Shown here piece after piece: positions 1 through 12,311 of a stretch of 64,000 nt of DNA. The DNA comes from Engraulis encrasicolus (taxonomy: Eukaryota; Chordata; Actinopteri; Clupeiformes; Engraulidae). The notes beneath the pieces were generated by a model. The model made no database searches. It had not been told where the DNA came from and saw only the letters and a list, made by a program, of their open reading frames with translations. The stretch covers positions 14,835,723 through 14,899,722 of the forward strand of contig NC_085860.1 of the NCBI RefSeq assembly GCF_034702125.1. Direction: 5' to 3'. Both the position numbers and the translations under genes were made by a program. Positions within the stretch are counted from its first letter, which is position 1, and each line of letters begins with the position of its first letter.

Positions 1-84
1 AAGTGTTTTCAACTACTGATACAGCATAACATGGCGAACCGGCGTAAATTATGGGGCTACTGATTGTCTTTGTAAACATTATTA
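1..84. other. unique intronic sequence
   Basis: Nothing recognisable before the minisatellite that starts at 85. Confidence 0.5.
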
Positions 85-206
85 GCATTGGTAATCTTCA
101 AATTTAACTTAATCTCTAATTGTTTGCTTTGGTCATCTTCAAATTTAACTTAATCTCTAATTGTTAGCATTGGGAATCTTCAAATTTAACTTAATCTCTA
201 ATTATT
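85..206. repeat. 41-bp minisatellite, three copies
   Basis: The unit starts GCATTGGTAATCTTCAAATT and ends in TCTCTAATTGTT. Copies at 85, 126 and 167 are nearly identical. Confidence 0.9.
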
Positions 207-1389
207 GCTACCATTGGTAAACTTTGAGTTTGCAGAGTGTGATGCCCTTTTGAAAGTGCATGAAGCCGTGCTTTGTGTGAGGGTTGGCAAGTTAAGTTCC
301 CATGAGTCAGGATGCATAGTGTGGTGTGGTGTGGTGTGGTTGGGTTCATCTCAGGTTGGAGGTGATGTTTGCCGACAGATTTATTTGGCTGAAGGTTGAA
401 GAGGAGGCTGAAAGCACAGTCAGTTCCTCAGGGGGCAGCTGAACAGGGGCTGAACCTTCCTCTCTCGCTCACACACACACACGCACACGCACACGCACAC
501 ACGTGCGCGTGACACAAACACGCACAAGCTCTGTTGCTCACAAAAACAATAATAAAAAAAAACATATACTCCCACACACACGCACTGGAATGCATGCATG
601 GACATGGGTGGACGCATTAGACCATTGCATCTGGTGAAAGAGCCTCTTGTGGTGTTCAGCTGAGACTATCTGTGGATATTTTCTTATACTCTGAATCTGT
701 TATAATTTGTGCACTTACATTATGCATCTAGATAACAATGTATGTACATGATAAATTGGTCAATTTGAAACATGAAAGAGTACAACCATTATTGAATAAC
801 CACAGACCAATGCATATTGCTCAGAATTTGTATTGGATCACTACTGAAGCAGACTCACTGTAACTGTACCAAGCCTGCTATGCTGTAGTTAAGCCCAGGT
901 CTAGGGATGAGCAGTGCGAAGGTGATATAAATTGTATGCAACTCGAATCAAAATGTTGTTTTCAGCCCATTGCTGTAGCTGATAGTTTATAATGCAATCA
1001 AGTTCCTTCAAGTGAAGTTCCTCAGAAACACTATTGATTTCCAGTAGTTTTTTTTCTTTCTCTGCAGTCAGGATTTGGCTGTGACAACTTTAAGCAACTT
1101 ATGACTGTTTGGGAATGTGTTAACAGTTTCCTGAGCAACTTCTAGGTCTAGTACGTAGTTTTATTGCGGCTGTATGCCACCCATGTAGGAACTGTAACAT
1201 TGAAATGCAGAGAAATGCAGAGTAAAGTTCATACAATAATACGGTCTACCGTAATTATACTGCAGTGTGATGCAGTAGCACTACATGCAGTACATGCAGT
1301 AGCCCTATACTTAGGCCTAATCAAAAGGCAGTTGAAGGTGAAGATTGAGCACATCCCAGGAAAAGGTGCAGGACAAAGGCTGACTGTAA

Positions 1390-1652
1390 TTTCAAAGTGA
1401 GAGGTCCGCACACTTAAAATCCTTTTTGTTTTCTTGTATTATTTCATGTATAACGTTTCGACGTCACAGTCTTCATCAGATTCTCTACAAACACAGTCTG
1501 AGTGGTGATTAGAACATGCCTAGGCACCCCAGTATCACATACACCCCTGTGCCACTGGGGTGCCAGGTATGTGACTGTAAAGTCGAAACGTTATCCATGA
1601 AATAATAAATGAAAACAAAAAGGATTTTAAGTGTGCAGACCTTACTTTGAAA
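1390..1652. mobile_element. palindromic MITE with TTTCGAC/GTCGAAA core arms
   Basis: The left arm TTTCAAAGTGAGAGGTCCGC and the right arm (inverted, GGTCTGCACACTTAAAATCC) pair over about 75 bp, including CTTTTTGTTTTC and AACGTTTCGAC. The centre contains CTTCATCAGA and a short GGCACCCCAGT inverted repeat. The same style of element occurs at 12113-12311. Confidence 0.85.
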
Positions 1653-1954
1653 CTAATCAAAAGGCAGAAATAAATTTTGGTGTGAAGCATGACTGGATTG
1701 ACTGCAGACAGCTTTACAGAAATCCTGCAGTGTCAGCACTGACTGCACAAATGGATTTTTTTCCCCATTCATATCAAGAATCAAACACCTTGTTCAGGTT
1801 TGCAGAATTTCGCCGGATGTAAGTCACCGATTTTAATGGATTGTTTAAATTTAACATTCAGCAGTTTCTTACCTCTTTTACCCTGTAAGACATCACTTCA
1901 TTTTCACAAGTTTTCAACAGTATGGACTAGTACATCACACCCTCTGTGTTTTAC

Positions 1955-1958
<4 letters not shown>

Positions 1959-2026
<68 letters not shown>
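1959..2026. repeat. (GA)n microsatellite
   Basis: About 33 GA units. The surrounding 1653-3250 shows no other recognisable gene or element. Confidence 0.97.
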
Positions 2027-2030
<4 letters not shown>

Positions 2031-3252
2031 CATGCACGCTCAAACTGCACAATTGCCATGTGACCAGACCAAATCACAAAGGACAGCCAGCCAGTCTGCC
2101 GTGGTCTCGGTACACCTCTCTCCCCTGGCCTTGTTTGTGTTTTGTTTTTTTGTGCTATGGTTTGTTTTTGTTTTTGTGTTTCAAAGCTCATGGCAACAAG
2201 GACACAGGGAGAGCGCTGGGTGAAGAACGGGAACTGCCAAACCGATGTGTCTGCATCGTTGGTGATGCAAACACTCAAAATGCAGTGGGCCGCTTGTGTG
2301 AGTGAGATTTATGTTTTGCAGAAGGCTTGGTCAGTCACACACTCTCACAGAGACACACACACACACACTGACACACAGGTATAGCAAACAGCGCTGAAGA
2401 TATTGTCTATTCCTTCAAGGGATAGGAGAGGCGGATCGGTCTGTCAAAAGTTTTCCAAAGATTATAGAAAGCTCTCTGATCGTATTAACCTGGCCTGAGG
2501 CAGACCAGTTTTTATCTGCCATGCAGGCAAGGCGAACGGAGCATGCGTAAGCAGGAGGAGTGTCAAGATATCACAGAACTCCCTTTCATCTTTCTATAAG
2601 GGGAAGGTGGGAGAGTTGATTCACAGGGCCCTTGTTGTCAGTGTGCGCCATTGTTGGAAAATGGTGTTGGGGAAATTGATTTGAGTTCCTTCAAATGAGA
2701 GGTCCACTGCCTGATGGCCAGCCTCAAATGTTGATGTATTAAAGTAATTCAACACTTTGACAGTCATATTTAACACTCAGTATTGGTTCTACTCTCTGCG
2801 TGCTGAATTTCACTATGTGTATACCAAGAGCGACATGCGCTACCTGAGGGAGGGAAAGCGACCAGAACAAGCTTGAGAGATGGAAGTCAAGCAAATATTA
2901 TGGTAATGAGCTATGACGCGGTTCGGCGAAAACCAATTGGAATGTCCCAGGCTGTGAAGCCAGAGCCGTTATGTGATTAGCTAAATCAAACATGTCAACG
3001 TCACATCCAGAGCGAATAAAGCAAATTCATGACGACCTTCTTCAGCGACCTCAGCTACAAGGGTTGCGTAGGTCGTTTCTGGCCTACAGGCAGCATAACA
3101 GTGTTTTTTTTTCAATTGCACATATTTTCTACACTAGCTGTGTTGTTTCAAATTAGACTACTGCTCTCACACAAAATGCTAAATAGATAATTGTGTGAAC
3201 TGATTTGCACAAAGTTTCTAGTCTGTATTGGTGATTGTTTCATTACCTCATA

Positions 3253-3592
3253 GGGCTGTGACGATATTGAATCGTGATTAATCGTGATACGCAGTCACAA
3301 TACTGAATCATGATTCAAGGGTGCAGTATCGTGACGTATCCTCTATTACCCTTTAGTCCAGAAAACAACCACATGATATGATTTGATAGCGCTTCCAAGC
3401 TTCAATACATATAAACTATCATATATTTCTATTGTGCAATGTTGGCAAAGGTGAAAATAGAAAATGAATGAAGTAAATATTGCAATGCATCGCAATAATA
3501 CATGTATCACAATGCATCGTGATAGTATCACATTGTGGCATGTGTATTGTGATGCGCATCGAATCGTGAAACCCTTGCCAATTCCGATCCCT
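3253..3592. mobile_element. hAT-type non-autonomous element (GGGCTGTGACGATATTGAAT end)
   Basis: Many internal ATCGTGA/TCACGAT motifs and ends GGGCTGTGACGAT...AATCGTGAAACCC resemble common fish hAT MITEs. The assignment rests on the sequence style; no clean target duplication was found. Confidence 0.5.
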
Positions 3593-3969
3593 ATTACCAT
3601 AGGAGTTGTGAAATATGAGCATTAGGCTTTAGAAGAGTGTCATATATAGGCTACTTATACTCCATAACCTTTTGTGGGAAAATAGTTGCAAAAATCTGTA
3701 ACACTGCACAATTCACCATCCCACCTCAGTCTACCTTGTCTATCCCCAACCTCTCAAGCCAGCCACCCTCCCACTCATGGTCCTCACTGTGTGGACTCAC
3801 AGCAGTTTGCTCTAAATGGCCTCACTTTATATCGATGGCTCTTGTCACATGGACCACTTGCTTTCCTTTGCACCAGCAGAAATGTCAATTGCTGCCCAGA
3901 GACATTTTTATGGAGTATGAAGTATTTGCCATAAATACTGTACGTGGGTGAGAGAGAGAGATGTGCATT

Positions 3970-3972
<3 letters not shown>

Positions 3973-4060
<88 letters not shown>

Positions 4061-4080
4061 AATGCCTATGAGGTCATATT

Positions 4081-4170
<90 letters not shown>

Positions 4171-4171
4171 T
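3973..4171. repeat. (GT)n followed by two (GA)n tracts
   Basis: GT at 3973-4050, then short GA, a 25-bp spacer, and GA at 4084-4171. Confidence 0.97.
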
Positions 4172-4633
4172 TGAGTGAGAACTTGCAGTGGGCTACTGGA
4201 ATGTTAGAGTTTAACTGTGACACAGAGGGGAGTGTGGACTGAAGCATGTCACTGTGCTTGTAAACATTTCAGGATATATGTAGCCTATTCTGCTGAAGTC
4301 CATATTTATCATTCCTCAGCGAAGACTGACTGATAAACCCTAAGGAATAACCCACGGGCAACACAATCACACCTAATGACAATGACCGGCTACCCAGCCT
4401 CAGCATGCATGTGTTGTCCTGTCTTGTTTTGTCCTGATTTGTCAAGTCCTGTCTTATTTCTATGAGAATGACCGAAGCCACGCCAAAGAGAATTTTCTGT
4501 TTCATGTGTAATAGACAACTAAGTTTTTTATCTTATCTTAATTATACAGTTCCTGTTTACCATCATAATGAGGTGCAGTGTGATGGTGTCATCATCTCTT
4601 GGCTTGTGGCTGTGCTCTTACTGCCTATAGGGC

Positions 4634-4936
4634 AGTCATGGGGAAGTGGTTAGGGCGTCAGACTTGTATCACAAAGGTTGCCCATTCGAATCCTGACCCG
4701 CCAGGTTGGTGGGGGGAGAAGTTAACCAGTACTCGCCCCCATCCACCTCCATGACTGAGATACCCTGAGCATGGAGCTGCCCTGTCGCACTACTACCTTG
4801 GGGAGCCATTGGCCCTTGCAGGGGTGAGGCATGAATTAAATTTCGTTGTGTGCAGCAGTGCATTGTGTGCTGTAGAGTGTTGTCACAGTGACAATGGGAG
4901 TTGGAGTTTTCCAGGTGGGCTTTCACTTTCACTAAT
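4634..4936 (+). mobile_element. SINE with tRNA-Ser-like head
   Basis: The head GGGCAGTCATGGGGAAGTGG has a class-II tRNA (Ser/Leu-like) A box (GTGGTTAGGGCG) and B box (ATTCGAATCCTG). The body continues through CCGCCAGGTTGG to a tail ending GGGCTTTCACTTTCACT. A second full copy lies inverted at 27740-28056, so the ends are well defined. Confidence 0.88.
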
Positions 4937-4971
4937 AGAGGTAGAGCTGGAGGTCAGTCCAGGGTTTGAAG

Positions 4972-5195
4972 AGGGGCATTTTCGGCCTAGTGGGTAAGGA
5001 GATGGGCTTCAGCTCAGAGGGTTCCAGGTTCGAATCCCACCCTCCCACTGAAGGTTTAAGTGACCTTGAGCAAGGCACCTCACCTCACACTGCTCCATGC
5101 ACTGTAACTAATACCCTGCGCTTAATTTGTGTTATTATTGGGTGTATGCAGTGTAAGTACATTATGTTTCATGCAGATAAAAGTTAAAAATAAAG
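4972..5195 (+). mobile_element. second tRNA-derived SINE, different family
   Basis: The head TTTTCGGCCTAGTGGGTAAG has an A-box-like segment and a B box GGTTCGAATCCC. It is followed by GACCTTGAGCAAGGCACCTC, a block widespread in fish SINEs, and ends in AAAAATAAAG. It sits just downstream of the first SINE. Confidence 0.8.
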
Positions 5196-5673
5196 TTTTT
5201 CCCCCCCCAGGCATGCCCCACAACCCTCTCCTTTTGCTTTCAGTAGTTCAGCACCATTCACCCCATTTTAAAAGAGTAATTGATGTCAAGTACAGAAACC
5301 TGTGCTTTTGCAGCCATCCCTCAAGTGGTTTGGTGTGGTTTGTGTAAATCAGACAATTTAATGGCTGTTTTAACATCCTCTGTGACATTGACAAGAAAAG
5401 GGGGGAAAATACATTTCCCATCCCTGCAACCAGCTCGAAATAATGATATGCCTCTGCAGATCTATGTACCTTGCTAATTCAGTTTGGATGTGTTGCTTTT
5501 GCAAATAGAGCTTAACACAAAGGTAAGGCAAGCCTTTGAAGCCAGTGCAGCATGAGACTGCAGCTTTGGGAAAAGATCTGAAAGGGAGGATTTGGTCGGG
5601 GGATGGGGATGGGGATGGGGATAGAGGGTAGGGGTAGGGCTGCGTGCGGTGAATGCAATGAAGTGAAGTGAAG

Positions 5674-5720
5674 TGTGTGTGTGTGTGTGTGTGAGAGAGA
5701 GTGTGAGAGAGAGAGTGTCT
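5674..5720. repeat. (GT)n/(GA)n tract
   Basis: A short mixed tract. GGGGAT pentamer-hexamer repeats occur just before it at 5600-5625. Confidence 0.9.
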
Positions 5721-6075
5721 GAAGGAGATGACAAAGTTGAACAAGCAGACTGAACTGACAGAATGGGGAATGTCAGAGATGGAATCAGCGCGACCGTATG
5801 AAAGAGGGTGTGTGTGTGTTGGGGTGGGGATAGGGGGGGCTTGATTGTAAAAGCAATCTACTTCCTTTTTGTTGATGTGCTCGGTGCAGTTGTGCCGTCT
5901 CGTCTCGTCTTGTCTTCGGAGCCCTCCAACCCCTTTTCAATCAAATCAGCCCAGACGTGCCATGCGGCCGGCGCGGTCCCTCCTGCACACTAATTGAGAG
6001 ACGCTTCCGCAGCATCCTCATTGCCATCCCCATAGCCATCCCCGACGTTTGTTTGACCGGGAAGGAAGGGCTCAT

Positions 6076-6236
6076 GGCTGGAACGATCTTTATTTGTGAT
6101 AGGATAGTTAGAGTGAGACAGGAAACGAGTGGCGAGAGAGAGATGGGAAAGGTTCGGCAAATGACCTGGGCCGGAATCGAACCCGGGTCGCCGGCGACGT
6201 AGCAGTGGAGTGCCCAGATGATTGATCCATGGCTGG
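6076..6236 (-). mobile_element. tRNA-derived SINE, minus strand
   Basis: Read on the minus strand it has GGCCCAGCCATGGATC, a B box GGGTTCGATTCCGG, TCTCTCTCGCCACTC, and a tail CACAAATAAAGATCG. It belongs to the same family as 62642-62835 and the fragment at 61963-62055. Confidence 0.82.
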
Positions 6237-6299
6237 GCCGCTGGAATGATCTCTTGAGCTTGGCCTCCTTTAGCCTCCTCTCACCTTTCCTTCCTACCC

Positions 6300-6440
6300 C
6301 TTGCCCACCCCCCCCCCCCCCCGTATCCCTAACCACCCCCCATCCCCTTGCCCTCCCTACCCCTTCTCCTACCCCCTCCCCTCCCTTCCGCTTCCCTTGC
6401 CCTCCCTACCCCTACCCCCTCCTCTTCCCTTGCTTTCTCT
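6300..6440. repeat. poly-C and CCCTACC-rich pyrimidine tract
   Basis: A run of about 15 C and CCCTTGCCCTCCCTACCCC repeats. Long frames here are artefacts. Confidence 0.85.
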
Positions 6441-6669
6441 AGCTATCTCTATCCCTGTAGCTCTCGCTTTCCAAACAGTTGATCTGCTTTAAACCAACTC
6501 CGACCGGCGCTAAGCCTTTCTTTTCTGCCATTTTAATTAAGGAGCACAGTCAGTTGAGTTCAATTTAATTAGAGCTCGCAGGCGTGGGGGAAACCATCAG
6601 CCATGCGCAGCGCAATCCTGCTGAGGTCGACCAGCCCGCCAGAGCAGAAGAACAAGGTAGCGCTTGCAA

Positions 6670-6729
6670 AACACACACACATACACACACGCGCACACAC
6701 AAACGCACACACACACACAAACACATACG

Positions 6730-6790
<61 letters not shown>

Positions 6791-6815
6791 CATGCACACA
6801 CACAAGCTCAGCCCA
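6670..6815. repeat. (CA)n microsatellite, interrupted
   Basis: CA units with CGCACA and CATACGG interruptions; the purest part is 6733-6785. The sequence 6480-6600 before it is unique and GC-balanced, with TTTTAATTAAGG and TTTAATTAGAGC homeodomain-like words. Confidence 0.95.
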
Positions 6816-7254
6816 CAAATATACACATCATTATGCTTGCGGCACGCACATGTAGTTCGCATTGATGCTCAAAGCAGGAAAAAAAACAGGGCAGAAAATG
6901 CTTGCATAAACATGCTTCACAGGCTGCTTGGCACACCTGCACACTGTGTTGTGGTTACCTCATCTGTAGTTACCTCATCTATTTCTCGGGTGAAAGAAGT
7001 TGTTCTGTATAATTGTCACCTGTGTCCTGCTCTGCGGGTCACTGTAATATCTAACGGGAAAAAACAGTCACTTTGATTACAAGGATAGGGCCTACTCCTA
7101 GTTGTGGGATAGCTCAGTGCACGTGTCTTGGAAAAACTGTTAAATTAGATTCTTTGTCTTCACATCAGACAGTCAGTTCCATTGGGTTCGGCATTAGTTA
7201 GATCGTGGTGGCACACATCTCATTTATAATACATGTAGACACCATTTACACACA

Positions 7255-7405
7255 TGGACACATTAACATCACATTAACACATTAGCACATTAACATCCTC
7301 AGACATCCATATACAATACATATACACTCCAATACATATACACTCCTCTACATACATATACACTCCAATACATATACACTCCTCTACATACATATACACT
7401 CCTCT
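7255..7405. repeat. CATTAACA and CATATACACTCC minisatellites
   Basis: CACATTAACA repeats at 7255-7300 are followed by about four copies of a unit of ACATATACACTCC with CTCTACAT or CAATAC. Confidence 0.85.
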
Positions 7406-7820
7406 CCTCCACATACAACCCACACATTTTTACCCTACTGTTAGATCTTTTTTTACCTTACTGTTAGATTTGCTTTGTGTCCTTTGCCTTTGACTTTCTT
7501 GACAGTGTCGTCCTGTCAGTGATTATGACACAGGCTCACTTCATGTTATGGGTAGCCTATCCTATGTCCTTCACATGACATTCGCACTAGACATTTACTA
7601 TGAATTAGCTTATTTAACATTTGATCTGAATCTTATCTAACCTAATCAAATCTTATCTTACGTAATCATATCTAACTTGAACATTTTCCTTTGAAATCAT
7701 AATGGAAATTGTTGCTGGAATGACACTAAAAGAAACAAAAAAGGACTGTTTGATTCCTGTAGCTCTTTGTAGTGTTGCTGCTGTGGGTTGGCATATTTAT
7801 TGTTTGTGGTTCTATAATAG

Positions 7821-8161
7821 TTAAAGTGATACTGTCCCATTTTTGGAAATGAGCTTATTTTACACCTTCCCTTGAGTTAAATAATAGGATTTTACCGTTC
7901 TCCTGTACTTTCAATCGTTTTCTAGTTATCACCGTGCAAATTTTACCTCCAAGCTAACCGTTAACATTGAGTCCTATGAGACCAGTTAGCCGCGAGCTGG
8001 TCTCATAGGACTCAATGTTAACTGCTAGCATGGAGGTAAAATTTGCACTGCCATACCCCGAGAACGGTTGAAAGTACAAGAGAACGGTAAATCCCTATTA
8101 TGTAACTCAAGGGGAGGTGTAAAATAAGCTTATTTCCAAAAATGGGACAAAATCACTTTAA
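7821..8161. mobile_element. 341-bp fully palindromic MITE with TTAA ends
   Basis: TTAAAGTGATACTGTCCCAT and the inverted right end (ATGGGACAAAATCACTTTAA) pair, as do most internal blocks. The centre has a perfect GAGTCCTATGAGACCAG stem. Both ends are TTAA, consistent with a piggyBac-type target duplication. A half copy lies at 51230-51386. Confidence 0.9.
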
Positions 8162-8344
8162 GAGACAGTGGTTTATCACAACCATATAGGCTACAGTATG
8201 TACATTACAAACAGGTTTCCATTTGTTTGTGTACGTAAATGATTACTGTAAGCACGTGTCTGCCTGTTCTCACGTAAAAACTGATGATGTTACACAAGCC
8301 AAAAACCGTAGTCATCAATGTGGAGCTGTCGGGAGCGAAGTTGA

Positions 8345-8560
8345 AGTGTGTGTGCGTGTGCGTGTGTGCGTGTGCGTGTGCGTGCATGTGTGCGTGTGTG
8401 AGAGAGAGAGAGAGAGAGAGGTAGAAAAAGAGAGTGAGAGAGAGGGGGAGTTGAAGAGAGAGGAAGCAAATTCGACTCTGCGTACGTGTGTGTGAGAGAG
8501 AGAGACAGAGAAAGAGAAAGAGGGAGGGAGAGAGAGAGATCCTGCTGGAAATCAAGGGGC
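8345..8560. repeat. (GT)n/(GA)n compound tract
   Basis: GTGC/GTGT repeats at 8345-8400 are followed by GA-rich tracts to 8540. Confidence 0.93.
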
Positions 8561-8610
8561 ATCTTTCCCAGGCTCTTTTGATCACCCCCCTCCTTCCTCC
8601 AACCTGAGCT

Positions 8611-8850
8611 GAGGAGAGGAGAGCAGGAAAGAGGAGAGGAGAGGGGGAGGAGAGGACAGGAGAGGAGATGAATAGAATGAGAGGAGAGGAGAGGAGAGGA
8701 GAAGAGAGGAAAAAGGGCGAGGAGAGGAATGAGAAGAGAGGAGAGGTGAGGAGAGGAGAGGAGAGGAGAAGAGAAGAGAGGAAAGGGGGCGAGGAGAGGA
8801 ATGAGAGGAGAGGAGAGGAGAGGAATGAGAAGAGAGGAGAGGTGTGGGGC
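8611..8850. repeat. (AGGAG)n purine tract
   Basis: An almost pure purine strand with GAGGAGAGGAGA pentamer repeats, the mirror of the pyrimidine tract at 18.6 kb. Confidence 0.93.
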
Positions 8851-8895
8851 GCATCTGGCTGTCTTACATAAGCATCATCAGCTCATGCGCACTTC

Positions 8896-9005
8896 CACAC
8901 ACACACACATACACACACACACGTACACACACACACAGTCAATTTCTCTCGCTCGCTCTATCTCTCTCTCTCCCTCTCTCTCCCTTTCTCCCTCTCTCTC
9001 GCTTT
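8896..9005. repeat. (CA)n and (CT)n tracts
   Basis: CA at 8896-8938 and CT-rich at 8947-9004. Confidence 0.93.
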
Positions 9006-9224
9006 CACCATCCATCATCACACACAGAGAGAAAGAGAGATACTGCCAGCTCACACATGTTCACTCTGCTTCTGTCAGCCAGCCCAGCACAGCACTACAG
9101 TACATTTTCAGAGGGGACACCGACCGTCTTAAATGCCAGCTGTGACAAGCTCTCAGAAGGGGACCTCATATAGTCAGGCTGTAAACCTCGTAAGCGAAGC
9201 CGACGTGTCTATAAGCATCCTGAT

Positions 9225-9492
9225 GGCAGTGTGGAGAGGAGAGGTGATGAGAGAAGCAGGACGATTTCACCTGCTGGCTGCTGTCTGCTCTGTTGAGTGC
9301 TGCGCTGCTGCGTCTCCATCTCATTCCTATAAAGTATGAAGGGGTTCCCAAACTGGGGGTGGGGATCACTAAGGGGGTAGCGGCAGTGTGGTGAAGTGAG
9401 TTGGTGAGAGAAGCAGGACGCTGTCAGCTGCGGTCTGCTGTCTGCTCTGCAGAGTGCTACGCTGCTGCGTCTCAATCTCATTCCTATAAAGC
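9225..9492. repeat. tandem duplication, 157-bp period
   Basis: 9225-9345 and 9382-9492 share GGCAGTGTGG, GAGAGAAGCAGGACG, CTGCTGTCTGCTCTG and CTGCTGCGTCTC...CATTCCTATAAAG. The spacer carries GGTTCCCAAACTGGGG, the start of the hAT-like element that occurs complete at 9711-9998. Confidence 0.85.
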
Positions 9493-9710
9493 AGAGAGAG
9501 TAGAGAGAGAGAGGTTCCATAGGCCCATTGTTTCCTGGTTCTATTATGGCCCCCATTAGGCAGACCTAGGCAGACCTAAGGACTGTTCTATTAATTGTAG
9601 GAGCATTATGACACGCCCCTTTAGGCAGACCGGAACCTGGTCGCGTTAGGTGCCCATAGAAACCTATTATGTTGGCATATCTCTATAGAATATCTCTGTA
9701 TAAAGCATGA

Positions 9711-9998
9711 AGTGGTTCCCAAACTGGGGATCGGGACGCCCAAAGACACGAAGGTCGCGAAGGTACTGAAGGGGGGTCGCAGACAAAAGTGACATTGCAT
9801 AAAAACGGGAAATCCACAAGTTAACCGCTAATAGATATACAGTATTTGCTTTCCTGTGGATTTCTAGCCATATTAGCAGAGAAAATGTTAATGGAAAATC
9901 TAGCAATATTAATGGACAAAAAATTGCTAGATTTTCCATGAATAGTTTAATAGTCCAAAAGGGGATCCCCACTGAAAAAGTTTAGGAACCACCGCTGC
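9711..9998. mobile_element. hAT-type MITE (GTGGTTCCCAAACT ends)
   Basis: The left end AGTGGTTCCCAAACTGGGGA and the right end GGATCCCCACTGAAAAAG...AGGAACCACCGCTG are inverted. Internal TAGCAATTTTT and GATTTTCCAT repeats support a non-autonomous element. Confidence 0.75.
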
Positions 9999-10149
9999 TA
10001 TAAAGAGTCTTCAGCTCGACCCCTTTGCTTGAGTGCCCTTGCTTTTCCCTCCTCGGTGATAAATCAATAGGGAATAATGATGACAGGCATCCCTGTGGCA
10101 GGAGAAACAGTACAGTATGCATCATTAGCAGTCAAGGAGTGGTGCCTCC

Positions 10150-10560
10150 AGAATAAATACCCGCCATACATCAGACCGGAGGCCAGTGGAGTCGCACGGG
10201 TGGATAGACATTTGGGCTTTTTTTTACCCCCTCTGTGCAGTCCGTCTTGATTACTCCAGAGTAGCTTATTGATGAGGCGCCGAGAGTGTTATTCAAAACA
10301 TTATCAAATTCATTTATATTCCCATTAGTGAGAAGTGGCGTGATGATTAAGCACACAATTACATATGCATTTATCCTGTTACATTTTTGCAGTCATAATT
10401 GTTTGGTAATTACTCGCAAATTGGCTCTGAAACTTGCCTGTGCTTTCTTGTTTGCTGAATGTTTTTTTTATCGTCTGCCAGTAAGAGGTTTATTTATTTA
10501 CATTTTAGAGCAAGTTAAAAGTTTGTTTTCCTTACTTGCAAAAATATAAAAATAAGTACA
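10150..10560. other. unique AT-rich block, candidate conserved non-coding element
   Basis: No repeat signature. It is rich in homeodomain/POU-like words (TTACATATGCATTTATC, GGTAATTACTC, GATGATTAAGC). Only cross-species alignment can tell whether it is conserved. Confidence 0.25.
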
Positions 10561-11152
10561 GTCCCATTTGGGTGAGCCTAGCGAATCCTGAAACCATTTA
10601 TATACAGTACGTGTAATGTTCTTCAATGGAATGGATTTCTGGGCAGAAACATATATATTTAAAAAGCCCAACAAAAACTTTTGCAGTCTTTCAGGAAAAG
10701 TAATGCTGTAATACAGTAATGCTGTAAATAAAAAACAAAAATGAAGAGAAGCATTGTGCTTTTTGAAGACGTCTGCCTCAATCCTAAAAATAATGAATGT
10801 GAATACAACAGTAAACAGAAAAAAAAACATTATCCATCTTAAATCTCTAAGAACCATCTGCGTCTTATACTGAAAGGGCACTCTGCACGTAGCCTCCGAT
10901 CTACTTTTTTTTGTAAGATGTTGCTGCAGCTGGCACGTGGAATGGTCCATGCTGAAGTTTCATAAGGGCTCGATGCTCAGGCTGAAAAGGCCAATAGCCA
11001 GGAAGTTGAGGGTAAAGCTGGTTCCTGCTGGAGCTAATCCCTGAATTGATGGAGCTCAGTGCAATGTCGGCATTATGTGGTTGCACTGTGCAAAATAGCT
11101 GATGATGTTGACAGGGTGGACTTTCAAGCATGCCTCCAAGGATGTCCAGTGC

Positions 11153-11271
<119 letters not shown>

Positions 11272-12112
11272 CTTGTCTTTCTTACTTCTTTTCATTATTT
11301 CTTGCTGTATCTCTTTCTCTTGCCTCACCATCTCATGTTCAGTATAATCCATACTCACATACCTCTCACGTCAGTGGAAATGTGTGTGTGTGTGTGTGTG
11401 TGCGTGCGTGCGTTCAATTGTGTGTGTGTTTGCCAAGAAGGCTAGAAGAAAATAGGTCTCTGGCACTGAGAAAGATCCCAAGAACACTTTGCACTAGATA
11501 CACAGGTGCACATGGTTGCTTAGAATACAATTAAACTAAGAGAAACTCCTGCTGAAAAGGTCAACAATGCATTTTATCATTTTAGCCATCAGCCAAATTT
11601 TGCCTCTTCTCCTCTCCCCTCATTTGAACATAATGGTGCTCTAATCCGTCTCCCAGGAGCCATAGGCGGGACACTGTCAGTTGCTGTGTGCTGTGCTTAT
11701 ACACCAAAAGATTATAATTTAGTAGTCTTTGTGCAATACGTATTGCGCTTGTGGTCATATTCATCTAAAACAATTACAGGGAATTGCCAAACGATCTGTA
11801 GCAATGAGTAAAAATCCACAGCCGTACTGAGTGTAAACATGCAGCACATGAACCCTCAATTCCACATTCTTCTTATTATTATATCGCCCCGTATAGATTC
11901 AACACTGAGGCGTTCCCTAGTCGAGGACTGATACTGGTGACAGATCCATGAAATGTCCTGCCACTACTAGACATGGGGGAGGAAATTGCGTTTCTGACAG
12001 CCACCAGTCAGCCGTGCTGAGAGGCGTCTGTGAGATTGCAGGAGCCTCAGCCTCATCCCCGCTTAGGTAGTGCCTGGTGAAAAGTATGAAAAATAAATCT
12101 TCAAGTTCTTTT

Positions 12113-12311
12113 GTTTCAGACATGTTAAAGTTTTTTTATCTTTCGCCTGACATGTTTCGACGGTGAAACTTCTGTCTTCATCAGAGGGTCACATGGATGT
12201 TGAAGTGTGACGTGCTTTAAAACTTTCCTGTCAATATTGAATGTGACCTTCTGATGAAGACGGAAGCTTCACAGTCGAAACATGTCAGGTAAAAGAAAAA
12301 AAACTTGTACA
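12113..12311. mobile_element. palindromic MITE, ACATGTTTCGAC type
   Basis: TGTTTCAGACATGTTAAAGT and its inverted partner flank GCCTGACATGTTTCGAC / GTCGAAACATGTCAGG. The centre has CTTCATCAGAGGGTCACA / TGTGACCTTCTGATGAAG. It is related in design to 1390-1652. Confidence 0.85.

Noticed and set aside
4634..4710. Functional tRNA gene
   Set aside because: The tRNA-like head has A and B boxes but continues into a SINE body found again at 27740-28056. The same reasoning applies to 4972, 6236 and 62642.
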